DNA of 64,000 nucleotides from an uncultured Cohaesibacter sp. (GCF_963676485.1 NZ_OY781114.1:620001-684000); one strand, 5' to 3'; shown: positions 26,705 through 38,808, counted from the stretch's first letter. The notes: generated from the letters alone by a model not told the origin. Translations and numbers: made by a program.

Positions 26705-27682
26705 TCATATAATTGCGGGCAGCGCTTCAAGGCCGACGAGGCGCTCAAAGAGCAAGGTGGCATAAAGCAGAAACAGATAGAGAATGGAGAAGCCGAACAT
26801 CTGACCGGCTGCCTTTCTGGCTGGTGTTCCCTCGCGAATGAAATACACCCGCAAAGCAGCCCCAACGAAGAGCATCCCCAGCGCCACCGACAGGGCGCCA
26901 TAGGCCACTCCGGCAAAACCCAGCAGTGCGGGCATTACCCCGATGGGGGCCAGCAGCAGCGAATAGATGAGAATTTGCGAGCGGGTTACGGCCTCCCCGG
27001 CCACCACCGGCAACATGGGCACCTTGGCTGCGCGATAGTCATCGCTCTTGATGAGGGCCAGCGCCCAGAAATGGGGGGGCGTCCACATGAAGATGATGAG
27101 GAAAAGCACAATGGATTCGATGCTGACACTACCCGTCACCGCAGCCCATCCGATCATCGGCGGGAAGGCGCCTGCCGCTCCCCCGATGACAATATTTTGC
27201 GGCGTAGAGCGCTTCAGCCAGATGGTGTAGACCACTGCATAAAAGAAGATTGTGAAAGCCAACAGACCGCCTGCCAGCCAGTTGACCAAGAGGCCGAGCA
27301 TCAAGACCGAACCAAAAGAAAGCGTCAGCCCGAAACCAAGCGCCTCGCCGGGAGTGATGCGTCCAGCCGGAATGGGGCGTTTAGCCGTACGCTTCATCAC
27401 TGCGTCGATATCGGCGTCATACCACATATTGAGCGCTCCGGATGCGCCGCCGCCAATGGCGATGCAAAGGATGGCAACAAGGCTTTCCAGCGGATGCAGC
27501 CCCCCCGGAGCGACCATAAGGCCGACCAGCGCAGTAAAGATCACCAGAGACATGACCCGCGGCTTCATCAAGGCAATATAGTCGCGCACCTCCGCTCCAC
27601 TGAAATCGGCAACGAAATCGGTGCGGGCGATGGCGGTGGCCGTCAGGGCCTGTTTGCGCTCGGTCTGGTCCACAAGGGTCAT
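26705..27682 (-). CDS. ctaB: Protoheme IX farnesyltransferase
   Basis: Converts haem b to haem o, the first step to haem a for the oxidase; UbiA-type prenyltransferase in the inner membrane. The protein is 325 aa with about nine helices. The first aspartate-rich motif is [15 protein letters not shown] with RPIPAGRI, and the second is [24 protein letters not shown] lies 9 nt before the ATG. It is downstream of ctaD by about 200 nt, with a hairpin between them. Confidence 0.96.
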   Translation of the reverse strand: MTLVDQTERKQALTATAIARTDFVADFSGAEVRDYIALMKPRVMSLVIFTALVGLMVAPGGLHPLESLVAILCIAIGGGASGALNMWYDADIDAVMKRTAKRPIPAGRITPGEALGFGLTLSFGSVLMLGLLVNWLAGGLLAFTIFFYAVVYTIWLKRSTPQNIVIGGAAGAFPPMIGWAAVTGSVSIESIVLFLIIFMWTPPHFWALALIKSDDYRAAKVPMLPVVAGEAVTRSQILIYSLLLAPIGVMPALLGFAGVAYGALSVALGMLFVGAALRVYFIREGTPARKAAGQMFGFSILYLFLLYATLLFERLVGLEALPAII

Positions 27683-27836
27683 GGTCTTTCTCCTGGATTT
27701 CCTTATGGGCAGGTTTCAGCCTGCCTGCTTGTTCTGTGTCCTCTGTTTTCTTCTGTCTTCTCTGCTTTTCTCTGTCTTGCCTTGCATGCTTGCCTTCGAA
27801 TTTTCTTGCTCTCGGGTCAAACAGAAGGGCGAGGCG

Positions 27837-27862
27837 CCAAGGTTTGACGGATCAAACCTTGG
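27837..27862. repeat. Perfect hairpin between ctaD and ctaB
   Basis: CCAAGGTTTGA pairs with TCAAACCTTGG around a 4-nt loop (11-bp perfect stem). No U-run follows on either strand, so it is not a standard terminator. It may act as an mRNA processing or stability element that sets ctaD above ctaB. Confidence 0.6.
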
Positions 27863-27890
27863 CTGAATGCCTCCTCGCTGGCCTTCGCCC

Positions 27891-30448
<2,558 letters not shown>

Positions 30449-30949
30449 GTTCGATCCTCCTCATGTCGATCCTCTTCACCGCCCTGCCCGTCATAAAATG
30501 GCCAGATTGACGGCGTGATCTGTCTTCTTACGGAATTGAACGCGGCTTGCTCGTCAGCCTCTGGTCTGACTTGCCTTCAGGCAGTCTGGAATAAAGGTTC
30601 CAACTGCGGTTTACCTGAAGAGCTTTTACAACTGCGCCAATCTGAAATTTGATACAGATCAAGTCTTCATGCATTCAGACACATGCGACCGTCTGTCGCA
30701 ACCTCTGCACATAGTCCATTAGTGCGACATCCTGCCCCACTTGGCGAATTAAGCTTTATTATTCAAAAATATCCACATAGGGTTTTGGGCCTAGGGAGGG
30801 TTTCCAGACAAAATATCCCCAATATTTTATTGCCACAATTCCGGCATAGAGCTGTCGATGAGTGCATTTCAAAGACATGGGTATGACGAATCAGGCAAAT
30901 AGATTATTGATTGCGTTAACCCCAATTCAGGCCCCTAAGAGCGATAGTC
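30449..30949. other. Divergent intergenic region between ctaC and the IalB gene
   Basis: Five hundred bp without a gene, AT-rich in the centre (30640-30880). It must hold the oxidase operon promoter (minus strand) and the IalB promoter (plus strand). The only clear motif is the FNR/FixK-type palindrome at 30649-30662. Confidence 0.6.
30649..30662. promoter_or_regulatory. FNR/FixK-type box upstream of ctaC
   Basis: TTGATACAGATCAA, a perfect match to the TTGAT-N4-ATCAA consensus of FNR, FnrL and FixK regulators. Placed at -41.5 it would put a minus-strand start near 30614, leaving a leader of about 165 nt before ctaC. A fair AT-rich -10 (TAAAAG region) lies at the expected distance on the minus strand; the plus side is poorer. 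The box may repress or activate, depending on the true start site. Confidence 0.65.
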
Positions 30950-31516
30950 ATGGTGACATCTTCAATGACCCCAAAGCACGCCCCGGATCGTTTCTTCAAT
31001 AAGCTTCAGCATGGCGTCCTGCTTGTTGCAGCCCTTCTTATGGCATCTCTCGTGACCGTCGGCTTTTCGACCAGCGACGCAAGTGCCCAAGGCGCGGTGC
31101 GCTCCAAGCATGGCGACTGGGAAATCCGCTGCGACACGCCTCCGGGGGCTCCATCCGAGCAATGCGCTCTGATGCAATATGTCACCGCGTCTGATCGCGA
31201 CAATGTGGGCCTGACGGTGATCGTGCTCAAGACAGCCGACAAGTCGGCGCGCATTCTCCGGGTTCTGACCCCGCTTGGCGTATTGTTGCCCCATGGCCTC
31301 GGGCTGCATGTGGATAACACCGATGTTGGCAATGCCGGTTTCGTGCGCTGTTTGCCGCAGGGCTGTATCGCAGAAGTCATCATGGATGACAAATTGCTCA
31401 AGCTGCTCGAAGGCGGCAAGACGGCCACCTTCATTGTCTTCCAGACGCCGGAAGAAGGTATCGGCATTCCCATCGAGCTGAACGGCTTCAAAGCGGGCTT
31501 TGAAGCGCTGAACTGA
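30950..31516 (+). CDS. Invasion-associated locus B (IalB) family protein
   Basis: A 188-aa exported protein of the IalB family (Pfam IalB), common in alphaproteobacteria and named after Bartonella; in free-living species its role is unknown. It has a signal peptide (hydrophobic 22-41, cleavage near ASA-Q), then VRSKHGDWEIRCDTPPGAPSEQCALMQ, and a paired-cysteine segment FVRCLPQGCIAEV. The mature domain is of normal length. AAGAG lies 8 nt before the ATG; an internal ATG at 30965 is also possible. The GFA gene follows 50 nt later on the same strand. Confidence 0.9.
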   Translation: MVTSSMTPKHAPDRFFNKLQHGVLLVAALLMASLVTVGFSTSDASAQGAVRSKHGDWEIRCDTPPGAPSEQCALMQYVTASDRDNVGLTVIVLKTADKSARILRVLTPLGVLLPHGLGLHVDNTDVGNAGFVRCLPQGCIAEVIMDDKLLKLLEGGKTATFIVFQTPEEGIGIPIELNGFKAGFEALN

Positions 31517-31566
31517 TTGCCTCCTCCAAACGCTTTGAGGTTTGGAACCAGACGGATACGGTTTAC

Positions 31567-32022
31567 ATGACGCAACATTCCCAAACAGAACGATATGAGG
31601 GACGGTGCCTTTGTGGCAGCGTCTCCTTTGTTATTGAGGGGAAAAGCGAAGGAACCTTCGACGGCTTTTTTCTGTGCCACTGTTCCCGTTGTCGCAAGGG
31701 AACGGGCTCGGCTCATGCATCGAACCTGTTCAGCCATACAGCTACGCTCACATGGCTGAGCGGCGAAGATCTGGTTTCGCATTACAACCTGCCGGAAAGC
31801 AGACATGGCCGCAGCTTCTGCAAGGAATGCGGCTCTCCCCTTCCACGCGTCGTCAAGACAAAAGATGGAGACGAGGACAGGGGCGGAGGGCTGGTCATCC
31901 CGGCTGGCTGTCTGGAGACCCCTTTGCCCATACGTCCGACTGCGCATATCTTCACAGGCTCACGGGCCGACTGGGACCATGATCTGGAGACGGTTCCGCA
32001 ATTTGAAGATTTTCCACGCTAG
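31567..32022 (+). CDS. GFA family zinc protein (glutathione-dependent formaldehyde-activating-like)
   Basis: A 151-aa protein of the GFA/CENP-V family with the expected zinc-binding cysteines: CLCGSVSF, CHCSRCRKGTGSAHASNLF and FCKECGSPLP. The founding member (Gfa of Paracoccus) was linked to S-hydroxymethylglutathione formation, but most members, including this one, have no proven substrate. It is probably cytoplasmic and co-transcribed with the IalB gene. Confidence 0.9.
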   Translation: MTQHSQTERYEGRCLCGSVSFVIEGKSEGTFDGFFLCHCSRCRKGTGSAHASNLFSHTATLTWLSGEDLVSHYNLPESRHGRSFCKECGSPLPRVVKTKDGDEDRGGGLVIPAGCLETPLPIRPTAHIFTGSRADWDHDLETVPQFEDFPR

Positions 32023-32051
32023 CAGCAAAAGCTGTTCAACGCTCCCAAAGA

Positions 32052-32687
32052 TCAGTGCAAGCGGTGCACCGAGCCTGAAGCGTGATCGTCGCTCTCGTTC
32101 CGGCCGCCATCAATCACCCTTGCCGCCCCACGCCAACGATTGGCCAGCGCCTTAAAGCCGGACACATCCACCATGCCATGGGTGCGAAAGCCCATCAGAG
32201 TTCGGATCTTCTCGGCCTCTTCTTCAGAAGGGAACGCACCGAAAGCTGGCAAGCTGTCACCATTTTCCAGAACCGGATGGATCTCGATCACCGTCTCGTC
32301 GGTTGCCCAGTTGGGCCGGTGAAACTCCAGAATGGAAATATCGGCAAAGGGCGTCCGGGTCGCGCGACGACGAAACAACCAGTCGCGCGTGGTCTGGATC
32401 ACTTGCTGGCCTTCCAGGTCAAGGCGGGTATCACGTGCTTCGCCCAGAATCGCAGAGAGCAGGAAGAAAGATCCACCCACAGCCCCCAGAAGCCCCAGAA
32501 TGGCATAGGGTATCAGCAGCCAGCTGAAACTGTTCCATTGGGGTGCAATGAGCAGCGCATAAGGCAATAGCCAGAGCACTCCGCCGAACAGCCCGATCAT
32601 CACACGGACAGGCATCGGATAATGGTTCCGGAAGAGGAAGGGATCATCCTTGGCTTTGGTGCCGGTGTTGATGCCGCAGCTTTTCAT
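32052..32687 (-). CDS. Hypothetical two-helix membrane protein with a PH-like domain
   Basis: A 211-aa protein with no confident family name. Two adjacent membrane helices (about 28-48 and 53-80) are followed by a beta-rich soluble domain (LDLEGQQVIQTTRDWLFRRRA...ISILEFHRPNW...VIEIHPVLENG) and a helix (SEEEAEKIRTLMGF), an arrangement like bacterial PH-like membrane proteins. The same layout recurs in the 174-aa protein at 37177-37701. It lies 39 nt downstream of thrB on the same strand, so it is probably in the ispH-thrB transcript. Confidence 0.75.
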   Translation of the reverse strand: MKSCGINTGTKAKDDPFLFRNHYPMPVRVMIGLFGGVLWLLPYALLIAPQWNSFSWLLIPYAILGLLGAVGGSFFLLSAILGEARDTRLDLEGQQVIQTTRDWLFRRRATRTPFADISILEFHRPNWATDETVIEIHPVLENGDSLPAFGAFPSEEEAEKIRTLMGFRTHGMVDVSGFKALANRWRGAARVIDGGRNESDDHASGSVHRLH

Positions 32688-32726
32688 CGTGCCTCACTTG
32701 CCCGCGCGATGTCTTTTGCAGGCAGC

Positions 32727-33692
32727 CTATCGCTCTATGCCATAATCCATCGGCGTCCGGATGGAGCGATGGAAACGGAGTTTCTTGAGATATTCAATCG
32801 GGTCTTTCGGCGTTACCTGCGCCCCTTCAGGCACATTGAGCCAATCATAAAGGCGCGTTAAGTGGAAGCGCAAGGCGGCCCCGCGCGCCAAGAGCGGCAG
32901 CGCGTTATATTCCTCAACTGAAAGCGGGCGAACAGACTGATAGCCTTTGAGCATGGCGCGAGCCTTGGTGACATTGAACATATCGTCTGGCTCAAAGCAC
33001 CATGCATTCAGGCAGATTGCAATGTCATAGGCCAGAAGATCATTGCAGGCAAAATAGAAATCGATGATGCCCGACAAAGCACCGCGCAGGAAGAAGACAT
33101 TGTCCACGAACAAGTCGGCGTGAATGACCCCTTTGGGCAAATCCCTTGGCCAGCTGGCCTCGAAAAATTCCAGTTCCTTCTCGATTTCGGTTTGCAGACC
33201 TTTTTGCACTTCATCGGCCCTGTTGGCACACATGGCAAAAAGCGGACGCCAGCCACCGACGGAAAGAGCATTGGCCCGCTGGATCTCGAAGCCTTCACCA
33301 GCCTTGTGCAGCTGGGCCATGGCAACGCCGAGCTGTTCGCATTGCTCGACCGAGGGGCGGCGCACCCACATGCCATCAAGGAAGGTGACCATGGCAGCAG
33401 GCCGCCCGGCCAGATGACCAAGAGCCTTTCCTTCTCGGTTCTTGAGAGGGGTCGGGCAATTGAAGCCCCGTTCGGAAAGATGCTCCATCAGCCCCAGAAA
33501 GAAGGGTAGGTCAGATGGGTTCACCCGTTTTTCATAGAGTGTAAGGATGTAGGGGCCGGTTTCGGTCTGCACGAGGAAGTTCGAGTTTTCGACGCCCTCC
33601 GCGATGCCCTTGTAGGATGTGAGCGCGCCGACATTGTAGCTGTCGACAAATGCACTCAATTCTTCATCGCTGACTTCCGTATAGACCGCCAT
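32727..33692 (-). CDS. thrB: Homoserine kinase (ThrB, APH-fold type)
   Basis: Phosphorylates homoserine to O-phosphohomoserine, the substrate of ThrC at 11.7 kb. At 321 aa it belongs to the choline-kinase/APH-like ThrB type used by alphaproteobacteria, not the GHMP type of E. coli. Seen are [24 protein letters not shown] (nucleotide-binding lobe), the Brenner motif [15 protein letters not shown] (catalytic Asp and Asn), and [19 protein letters not shown] (metal Asp). ispH lies 75 nt upstream, the usual partner; rnhA, often next, is not here. Confidence 0.95.
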   Translation of the reverse strand: MAVYTEVSDEELSAFVDSYNVGALTSYKGIAEGVENSNFLVQTETGPYILTLYEKRVNPSDLPFFLGLMEHLSERGFNCPTPLKNREGKALGHLAGRPAAMVTFLDGMWVRRPSVEQCEQLGVAMAQLHKAGEGFEIQRANALSVGGWRPLFAMCANRADEVQKGLQTEIEKELEFFEASWPRDLPKGVIHADLFVDNVFFLRGALSGIIDFYFACNDLLAYDIAICLNAWCFEPDDMFNVTKARAMLKGYQSVRPLSVEEYNALPLLARGAALRFHLTRLYDWLNVPEGAQVTPKDPIEYLKKLRFHRSIRTPMDYGIER

Positions 33693-33767
33693 ATCGGTCC
33701 CCTTTCAACTTGTCTTCTCTGGTGTCTTGTCTTCAATCACCGCGCTGTTTGTCCGGCGGTGCCTGCT

Positions 33768-34775
33768 TTATCTTACAGGTTCTGCTTTGGGGCCTTCTTC
33801 CAACACACCGGCGGCAATAGCCGCTTCGCGCAATTCGCGCGGGATGTTGAAGACCATATCTTCATTGGCGATTCTGATCACCTCTACCGAAACCTCATAG
33901 CGTTCGGAGAAGGCATCAATCACTTCTTCCACCAATATCTCTGGCGCCGAGGCCCCTGCAGTGATGGCCACCGAGGAAATATCGCCAAGGCTGTCCCAAT
34001 CGATGTCGGCTGCGCGCTGCAACAGCAGCGATTGCTGGCAACCGGCCCGTTCTCCCACCTCGCGCAAACGTTTTGAGTTGGAGCTGTTGGGGGCACCGAC
34101 TACGATCATCACATCCGCACGCGGCGCAACAGTCTTGACCGCCTCTTGCCGGTTGGTGGTGGCGTAGCAGATATCATCCTTGTTTGGTCCCTGAATATTG
34201 GGGAACCGCGCCTTCAGCGCTTCAACGATGCCAGCGGTATCATCAACAGAGAGGGTCGTCTGGGTGATCCATGCCAGATTGTCGGGATCTTTCGGCTCGA
34301 AATTTTCGACATCATCAACGGTTTCGATCAGCTTGACCACATTGTCGGCGAGCTGGCCCATGGTTCCGATCACCTCGGGATGTCCGGCATGGCCGATGAG
34401 AACGACTTCGTGGCCGCGCCTGTCATGCAGCATGGCCTCCTTGTGCACCTTGGAGACCAGCGGACAGGTGGCGTCGAGATAGAAAAAATTGTTCGCTCTG
34501 GCAGCCGCGGGCACCGACTTTGGCACCCCATGGGCTGAGAAGATGACCGGCTGTTCGGTCTGCGGAATCTCGTCCAGTTCTTCCACAAACACCGCGCCCT
34601 TGGCCTTAAGGCTCTCGACGACATATTTATTATGAACGATCTCGTGGCGCACATAGACAGGGGCCCCGAAGGTCTTGAGCGCCAGATCCACAATCTGGAT
34701 CGCCCGGTCGACACCGGCGCAAAAGCCACGCGGCGCACATAGCAGAATTTCCAGGGGCGGTTTCGTATCGCTCAT
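33768..34775 (-). CDS. ispH: 4-hydroxy-3-methylbut-2-enyl diphosphate reductase
   Basis: Last enzyme of the MEP isoprenoid pathway, a 4Fe-4S protein (formerly LytB) making IPP and DMAPP. The protein is 335 aa. The three cluster cysteines are C19 ([12 protein letters not shown]), C104 ([11 protein letters not shown]) and C203 (ICYATTNRQ), and the substrate-binding [22 protein letters not shown] and ITQTTLS blocks are intact. It heads the ispH-thrB transcript. Confidence 0.97.
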   Translation of the reverse strand: MSDTKPPLEILLCAPRGFCAGVDRAIQIVDLALKTFGAPVYVRHEIVHNKYVVESLKAKGAVFVEELDEIPQTEQPVIFSAHGVPKSVPAAARANNFFYLDATCPLVSKVHKEAMLHDRRGHEVVLIGHAGHPEVIGTMGQLADNVVKLIETVDDVENFEPKDPDNLAWITQTTLSVDDTAGIVEALKARFPNIQGPNKDDICYATTNRQEAVKTVAPRADVMIVVGAPNSSNSKRLREVGERAGCQQSLLLQRAADIDWDSLGDISSVAITAGASAPEILVEEVIDAFSERYEVSVEVIRIANEDMVFNIPRELREAAIAAGVLEEGPKAEPVR

Positions 34776-35116
34776 AGTGTCCTTACCTTCGATGTGTTTG
34801 CATTCAAATCGATATGGGCTCTAAGGGATATGAAGAGTGTGTACCGGCCCATGTCAAGGTGAGATGAATTGGAAAATCTGCTCCGAGGCCTTTTCTTGGC
34901 AGAAATTGATGGAAAATTCAGCCCCGATCAGGCAAGAAAATGATGGAACAAGGCAAATTTGGCAGCTTAGATGAATTGCAAATGCCAGATTGCCGGTTAT
35001 TATTCGCATTGGCCGCACTTTTGCTGTAAGTCTGGGCCAAATAGGGCACGGGTTGGCTTGAGTCGTATAGGCGACCATATTTCCCCTGCTTGATGTGACG
35101 CGTAAAGAAAGAGTGG
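34776..35116. other. Intergenic region between ispH and a lipoprotein gene
   Basis: About 340 bp between divergent genes. No extra gene or named motif was recognised; it should hold both promoters. Confidence 0.45.
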
Positions 35117-35779
35117 ATGATGTCGGTGTCTTTTTCCAATATCTGCAAACTGGCAGCCTTGTGCGCCTTGGGGCTTTCGCTTTCGGGCTGCGCAACCGGG
35201 CCGGGCGGCTTGAGAATGCCGACCTTCGGAAGCAGCAGCGCTGATGCGCCACAAGCCGCCTCGACAACAGCTACCACACCGGGCGTGACTTCGAGTGCAC
35301 GGGACGTTGCCAATGCGGGCACCATCGTGGACAGCACCACCAACCTCATTCTCAACAATGCCAAGAAGATCAATGGCTACTGCCCGTCGGTCAGCATTCT
35401 TGGCGATACCAACGTTTACCAGAATTATGCACGGGGCGGCGAAGGCAATCCCAATATGCTGATCCATCAAGCCAACATCACGCAGACGGCGCGTGAATGC
35501 ACCGACATGGGCGCCGAGATGTATATCAAGGTTGGCGTGGCTGGCCGTGTGTTGGGCGGGCCAAAATCCACTGCGAAGGACAAAGCTGTTCTGCCGCTGC
35601 GCATTGTCGTCAAGCAGCATGACAAGGTGCTCTATTCCAAGCTGCACAAGGTGTCTGTCATGCTCGCACCGCCAGATCGCTCTGGCCTGTTTGCCAAGGT
35701 GGACGAAGCAATTGCCATTCCGATGCCGCGTGAACGGAATGTGCAGATTCTGGTCGGCTTCGATTCCGGTAAGAAATAA
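35117..35779 (+). CDS. Conserved lipoprotein
   Basis: A 220-aa predicted lipoprotein. The signal peptide ends in the lipobox LSLSGC (Cys at about 25), followed by a low-complexity Ser/Ala/Thr linker (30-60) and a compact domain with NGYCPSVSILGDTNVYQNYARG and TQTARECTDMGAEMYIKVGVAGRVLGGPK. The family is common in Rhizobiales as a hypothetical lipoprotein; its role is not known. With Asp absent from the +2 position (Cys is followed by Ala) it would be sorted to the outer membrane by the usual Lol rule. Confidence 0.85.
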   Translation: MMSVSFSNICKLAALCALGLSLSGCATGPGGLRMPTFGSSSADAPQAASTTATTPGVTSSARDVANAGTIVDSTTNLILNNAKKINGYCPSVSILGDTNVYQNYARGGEGNPNMLIHQANITQTARECTDMGAEMYIKVGVAGRVLGGPKSTAKDKAVLPLRIVVKQHDKVLYSKLHKVSVMLAPPDRSGLFAKVDEAIAIPMPRERNVQILVGFDSGKK

Positions 35780-35838
35780 ATCGGCAATCGGGAGCGCCTG
35801 GCACTCGTCATGGCGCCAAAAACATTTTGCGTCGGGGG

Positions 35839-36693
35839 CTACTCCCCCGGCATGGTCTGTTTCAACTCTTCTATGAAGCCGGGCACGGCGCGCGGATCAA
35901 CCGACGCTTCGCGCACCAGTCTGTCAAAATGACTGGTCAGCGAGGTGACACGGGCGCTTTCGCGAAAAGCGATGTAGAATTCCCCGATATAAACCACAGC
36001 CAGCTTCGGCCCGAAGATGGTGACTGGCGCACTGTATATCTGGCGGGCATCAAAGAGAAAGAGCCGCAGGCGCGGATACATATCCTCACACATACGCGCA
36101 ATGAAGCAGAGCTGCTCGAGCCGCACATCGCGTGGTATACCGGCATAATAGGCGCTTCCCGCTGCCAGAGCCCGCAGCTCATGCAGAGGCATCGCGATTT
36201 CATAATCCGATTGTCCGAATTTGAGCCAAGAAAACAGCTCCCGCATGGCTTCGATGGCCAAAGCAGAGGCGAGGTCCTGCGCGCTTGCATATTCCCATTT
36301 CAACATCGCCTCTGTCTTGAGCATATCAGGCAAGGTGGCAGGCACATGACGCAATTTGTATCCAGCCGCTTCCTTGTGCCACTCCAGTATCTGGGCGTCG
36401 GCCACGCTGCGTTCTGCCGGACTGAGGGCTAAGCTGGACGCCACTATATCGCCGGGGCGCTCTGGTCGGTCGGTGAGCCCGAGCAGCCAATCGGTGCTCA
36501 CGCCAAGAGCTGTCGCGGCATCGGCGGCCAATTGCGCGTTAGGCAAACGGGCGAGATCCTGTTTGAGCAATTGCCCGATGGTGGAGCGATCCACACGCGT
36601 TGCACGGGCCAGCGCACTGCGCGACATGCCACATAGATCCATTGCAGCAAGCAGACGCTCGCGGAATAGGGACGCTCTGTCTCGCCTGTCCAT
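35839..36693 (-). CDS. XRE-family transcriptional regulator with C-terminal sensor-like domain
   Basis: A 284-aa regulator. Residues 5-62 form a helix-turn-helix of the XRE/Cro type (FRERLLAAMDLCGMSRSALARATRVDRSTIGQLLKQ), with the typical ALGVSTDWLLGL block just after. The remaining 200 residues are a mixed domain, not recognised by name, with KTEAMLKWEYASAQDLASALAIEAMRE and a beta-rich end (YSAPVTIFGPKLAVVYIGEFYIAF). The ATG at 36693 has GGGGA 5 nt upstream; an in-frame TTG at 36705 is less likely. It may control the divergent DUF2061 gene. Confidence 0.88.
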   Translation of the reverse strand: MDRRDRASLFRERLLAAMDLCGMSRSALARATRVDRSTIGQLLKQDLARLPNAQLAADAATALGVSTDWLLGLTDRPERPGDIVASSLALSPAERSVADAQILEWHKEAAGYKLRHVPATLPDMLKTEAMLKWEYASAQDLASALAIEAMRELFSWLKFGQSDYEIAMPLHELRALAAGSAYYAGIPRDVRLEQLCFIARMCEDMYPRLRLFLFDARQIYSAPVTIFGPKLAVVYIGEFYIAFRESARVTSLTSHFDRLVREASVDPRAVPGFIEELKQTMPGE

Positions 36694-36942
36694 TTTTATC
36701 CCCAATGGTGATTTTAGTCTACAAACTGCATTTTATGCAGCAAAAGAACAGACTGTCCAATCCTTCTCCCGGAAGATAGAAAAGAGCAAGGCGCTTTGCG
36801 TTTCCTTTTTTCAATTTTTGCGTCGTTTCAATCATTTGGCTTTTGTCCGCGCCCGACCGCATGACGCCGCCCTGCCCTCAGGGCAAGCGCTGAAGCCTAA
36901 CCTGATAAATTCAGATAGATTCGGATGAATGAGGAAAGACTG

Positions 36943-37167
36943 ATGGATACAAAAACAAGAACCATGGCCAAGGCCCTGACCTGGCAGATCCTGGGGCTCA
37001 TTTCCATGACCCTCGTAGGCTATCTTTTCACCCACTCCCTTGCGGCGAGTGGCGGCATTGCCTTCGCTTCAGCCCTGACCGGCTTCGTCTTCTATTGCTT
37101 TCATGAGCGCGCATGGTCGCGGGTGCGCTGGGGCCGCATGACTGATCAGACCACAGCACGCCTCTAA
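36943..37167 (+). CDS. DUF2061 small membrane protein
   Basis: A 74-aa protein with two membrane helices and the DUF2061 pattern (TMAKALTWQILGLISMTLVGYLFT...FHERAWSRVRWG). Members are small predicted membrane proteins of unknown role; some are fused or adjacent to sulfate-assimilation genes in other bacteria, which is not the case here. The start at 36943 has AGGA 7 nt upstream. An ATG at 36925 lacks a ribosome site. Confidence 0.85.
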   Translation: MDTKTRTMAKALTWQILGLISMTLVGYLFTHSLAASGGIAFASALTGFVFYCFHERAWSRVRWGRMTDQTTARL

Positions 37168-37176
37168 AAAAGAGCC

Positions 37177-37701
37177 TCAAGCTTCATCCGGATCCGCATC
37201 CTCGGCAACTGCGGCCTTGATGCGGCTCACAATATCCTCGGCGGCAGCGTGGGTTTTAAAAGTCCCGGCATAAAGCAGAACGCCGCCATTCACATCCATC
37301 ATTTCGATAACAGCTTCGCCACTATCTGCCGACTTCCCCTGATCCCCTGCCGGTTGGACATGAAAACCGGAAATGCGGACGAAAGGCACGATGAATGGGC
37401 GCGAGCGCCCCAGAACGGACGCCGATGTCTGGCGCATCTGACGCTTTTCAAAATCAAAATCGATCTGGCGCGACCAGCCCATGAGGCCTTGCGAAGCAAA
37501 GGTCCAGCCGAAGCCGAAAGCCACAAAGGCCACAATCAACACCGCCGTGAAGATATAGGCATTATCACCATTGAAGGAAAAACCGAAAATCAGGTAAAAC
37601 GCCAGCAGAAGCAGACAAACACCAACCACCGCCTTGATTGCGCGCGTCTTGCCTGCAATATGATTTCTGATTGTTGTGATGTGCGGATTGTCCTTGCGCA
37701 T
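37177..37701 (-). CDS. Hypothetical two-helix membrane protein with a PH-like domain
   Basis: A 174-aa protein: a basic N-terminus, two membrane helices (about 22-41 and 50-70), then a beta-rich domain (QIDFDFEKRQMRQTSASVLGRSRPFIVPFVRISGFHV...AVIEMMDVNGGVLLYAGTF) and a final helix. It has the same layout as the protein at 32052-32687 and weak positional similarity to it, so the two may be distant paralogs. Function unknown. It is convergent with the DUF2061 gene and lies just downstream of dgkA. Confidence 0.78.
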   Translation of the reverse strand: MRKDNPHITTIRNHIAGKTRAIKAVVGVCLLLLAFYLIFGFSFNGDNAYIFTAVLIVAFVAFGFGWTFASQGLMGWSRQIDFDFEKRQMRQTSASVLGRSRPFIVPFVRISGFHVQPAGDQGKSADSGEAVIEMMDVNGGVLLYAGTFKTHAAAEDIVSRIKAAVAEDADPDEA

Positions 37702-37721
37702 GAGCCTTGAGGTCTCTCTGA

Positions 37722-38072
37722 TTACAGTTGACTATAGACCACATAAAGACTGTATAGAGAGAGCATGGTCAACCCGCAAAAAACCGCAAAGGATCCCAAA
37801 TCCTTGGCCTGACGGGCAAATTCGGCAAAATCATTGGTGAGATGATCCACCAGAACTTCCACTGCGGTGTTCAAGGCCTCCAGCGCGATGGTCAGCAGAA
37901 ACAGAAATGTCAAAATGGCGAATTGCTCCAGCGTCGCACCGACCAGACCATAAAGTGCCAGCAAACCCGCGAAAAATATACATTCGGCCTGCGCTGCCGT
38001 TTCATGAAACAGCCGAATGCAGCCTGCATAAGAATATTGCGCGGCTTTGATGACATGAAGGAAATGCTTCAT
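37722..38072 (-). CDS. dgkA: Diacylglycerol kinase (DgkA type)
   Basis: Small integral membrane kinase that phosphorylates diacylglycerol for phospholipid recycling. From the ATG at 38072 the protein is 116 aa, close to E. coli DgkA (122 aa), with three membrane helices and the signature EALNTAVEVLVDHLT. The N-terminal FLHVIKAAQYSYAGCIRLFHETAAQAE matches the family start. No strong ribosome site precedes this ATG; upstream in-frame ATGs would add a basic extension without family support. Confidence 0.9.
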   Translation of the reverse strand: MKHFLHVIKAAQYSYAGCIRLFHETAAQAECIFFAGLLALYGLVGATLEQFAILTFLFLLTIALEALNTAVEVLVDHLTNDFAEFARQAKDLGSFAVFCGLTMLSLYSLYVVYSQL

Positions 38073-38349
38073 TGGTTGTTTGCTCTCGTGTTTTGCTGCT
38101 GCGGGCTTCTGACGCATATATTTCAAGTGCACATCTCTCATGGACACTGATTTCGGGCAATGTTTCACTTGATTGGTGTGACAGACAGATGACGCCCCCC
38201 ATTCGGCATGAGCCTCAGGCACGCAAAAAGCCGGGGATAGTCGCTTCAACCATCCCAAACAGCACCCTGATGGTGTAAATTCAACTATATACACCTTTTA
38301 CTTGCTCGCAATAGCTGCCCGTTCTTCGCTGCTGCGTGAGAGATTCGCC

Positions 38350-38757
38350 ATGAAACGCGCTTTGTGCCTGATCGTCTGTCTTTTGCCCGCCGCTTGCGCC
38401 GACGGGGTCCAGTCGGAGATGACTGAGGATATCATATCCATCACCGATGTACGCCATGTGGACCTTGATGGCCTTGCCTATCGCATCATGGAAAACAGTA
38501 TAAAGCAGACCATCACGACAACACCGCCCCTTGGCGCTTCCATCAAGGGAGGGCTCATCAACGGGCTGGCACTGGGCATGGCCAACGTGCTGCCGGGCAA
38601 AGCCCGTCATTATAAGGCTGCGCGGAAATATCTGGATGAAACCGGGCGGGCCGATTGCCCGATCAAGAGCGGCTATCTGGTGGTCGAGCCGCGTTATCGC
38701 TTTCTGTATGAATGCCCGCAGCAGGATGGCGATCAAGCCCCCACTGACAATGGGTGA
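38350..38757 (+). CDS. Small hypothetical lipoprotein
   Basis: A 135-aa predicted lipoprotein with a short signal peptide ending in LLPAAC (lipobox, Cys at 16). The mature part holds ITDVRHVDLDGLAYRIMENSI and a Gly-rich hydrophobic segment (GASIKGGLINGLALGMANVLPG) that could insert in a membrane, then DCPIKSGYLVVEPRYRFLYEC with two cysteines that could form a disulfide. No family recognised. The start at 38350 is set by the signal peptide and GAGAG upstream. It is convergent with mutL. Confidence 0.75.
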   Translation: MKRALCLIVCLLPAACADGVQSEMTEDIISITDVRHVDLDGLAYRIMENSIKQTITTTPPLGASIKGGLINGLALGMANVLPGKARHYKAARKYLDETGRADCPIKSGYLVVEPRYRFLYECPQQDGDQAPTDNG

Positions 38758-38808
38758 CACTGGCCCCTAATGGCCTCCAAAGCGAACCACTCCAGCTGGC
38801 GGCAAATG

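Noticed and set aside
31525-31550. TCCAAAC/GTTTGGA hairpin between the IalB and GFA genes
   Set aside because: A 7-bp stem without a T-run; too weak to call a terminator.
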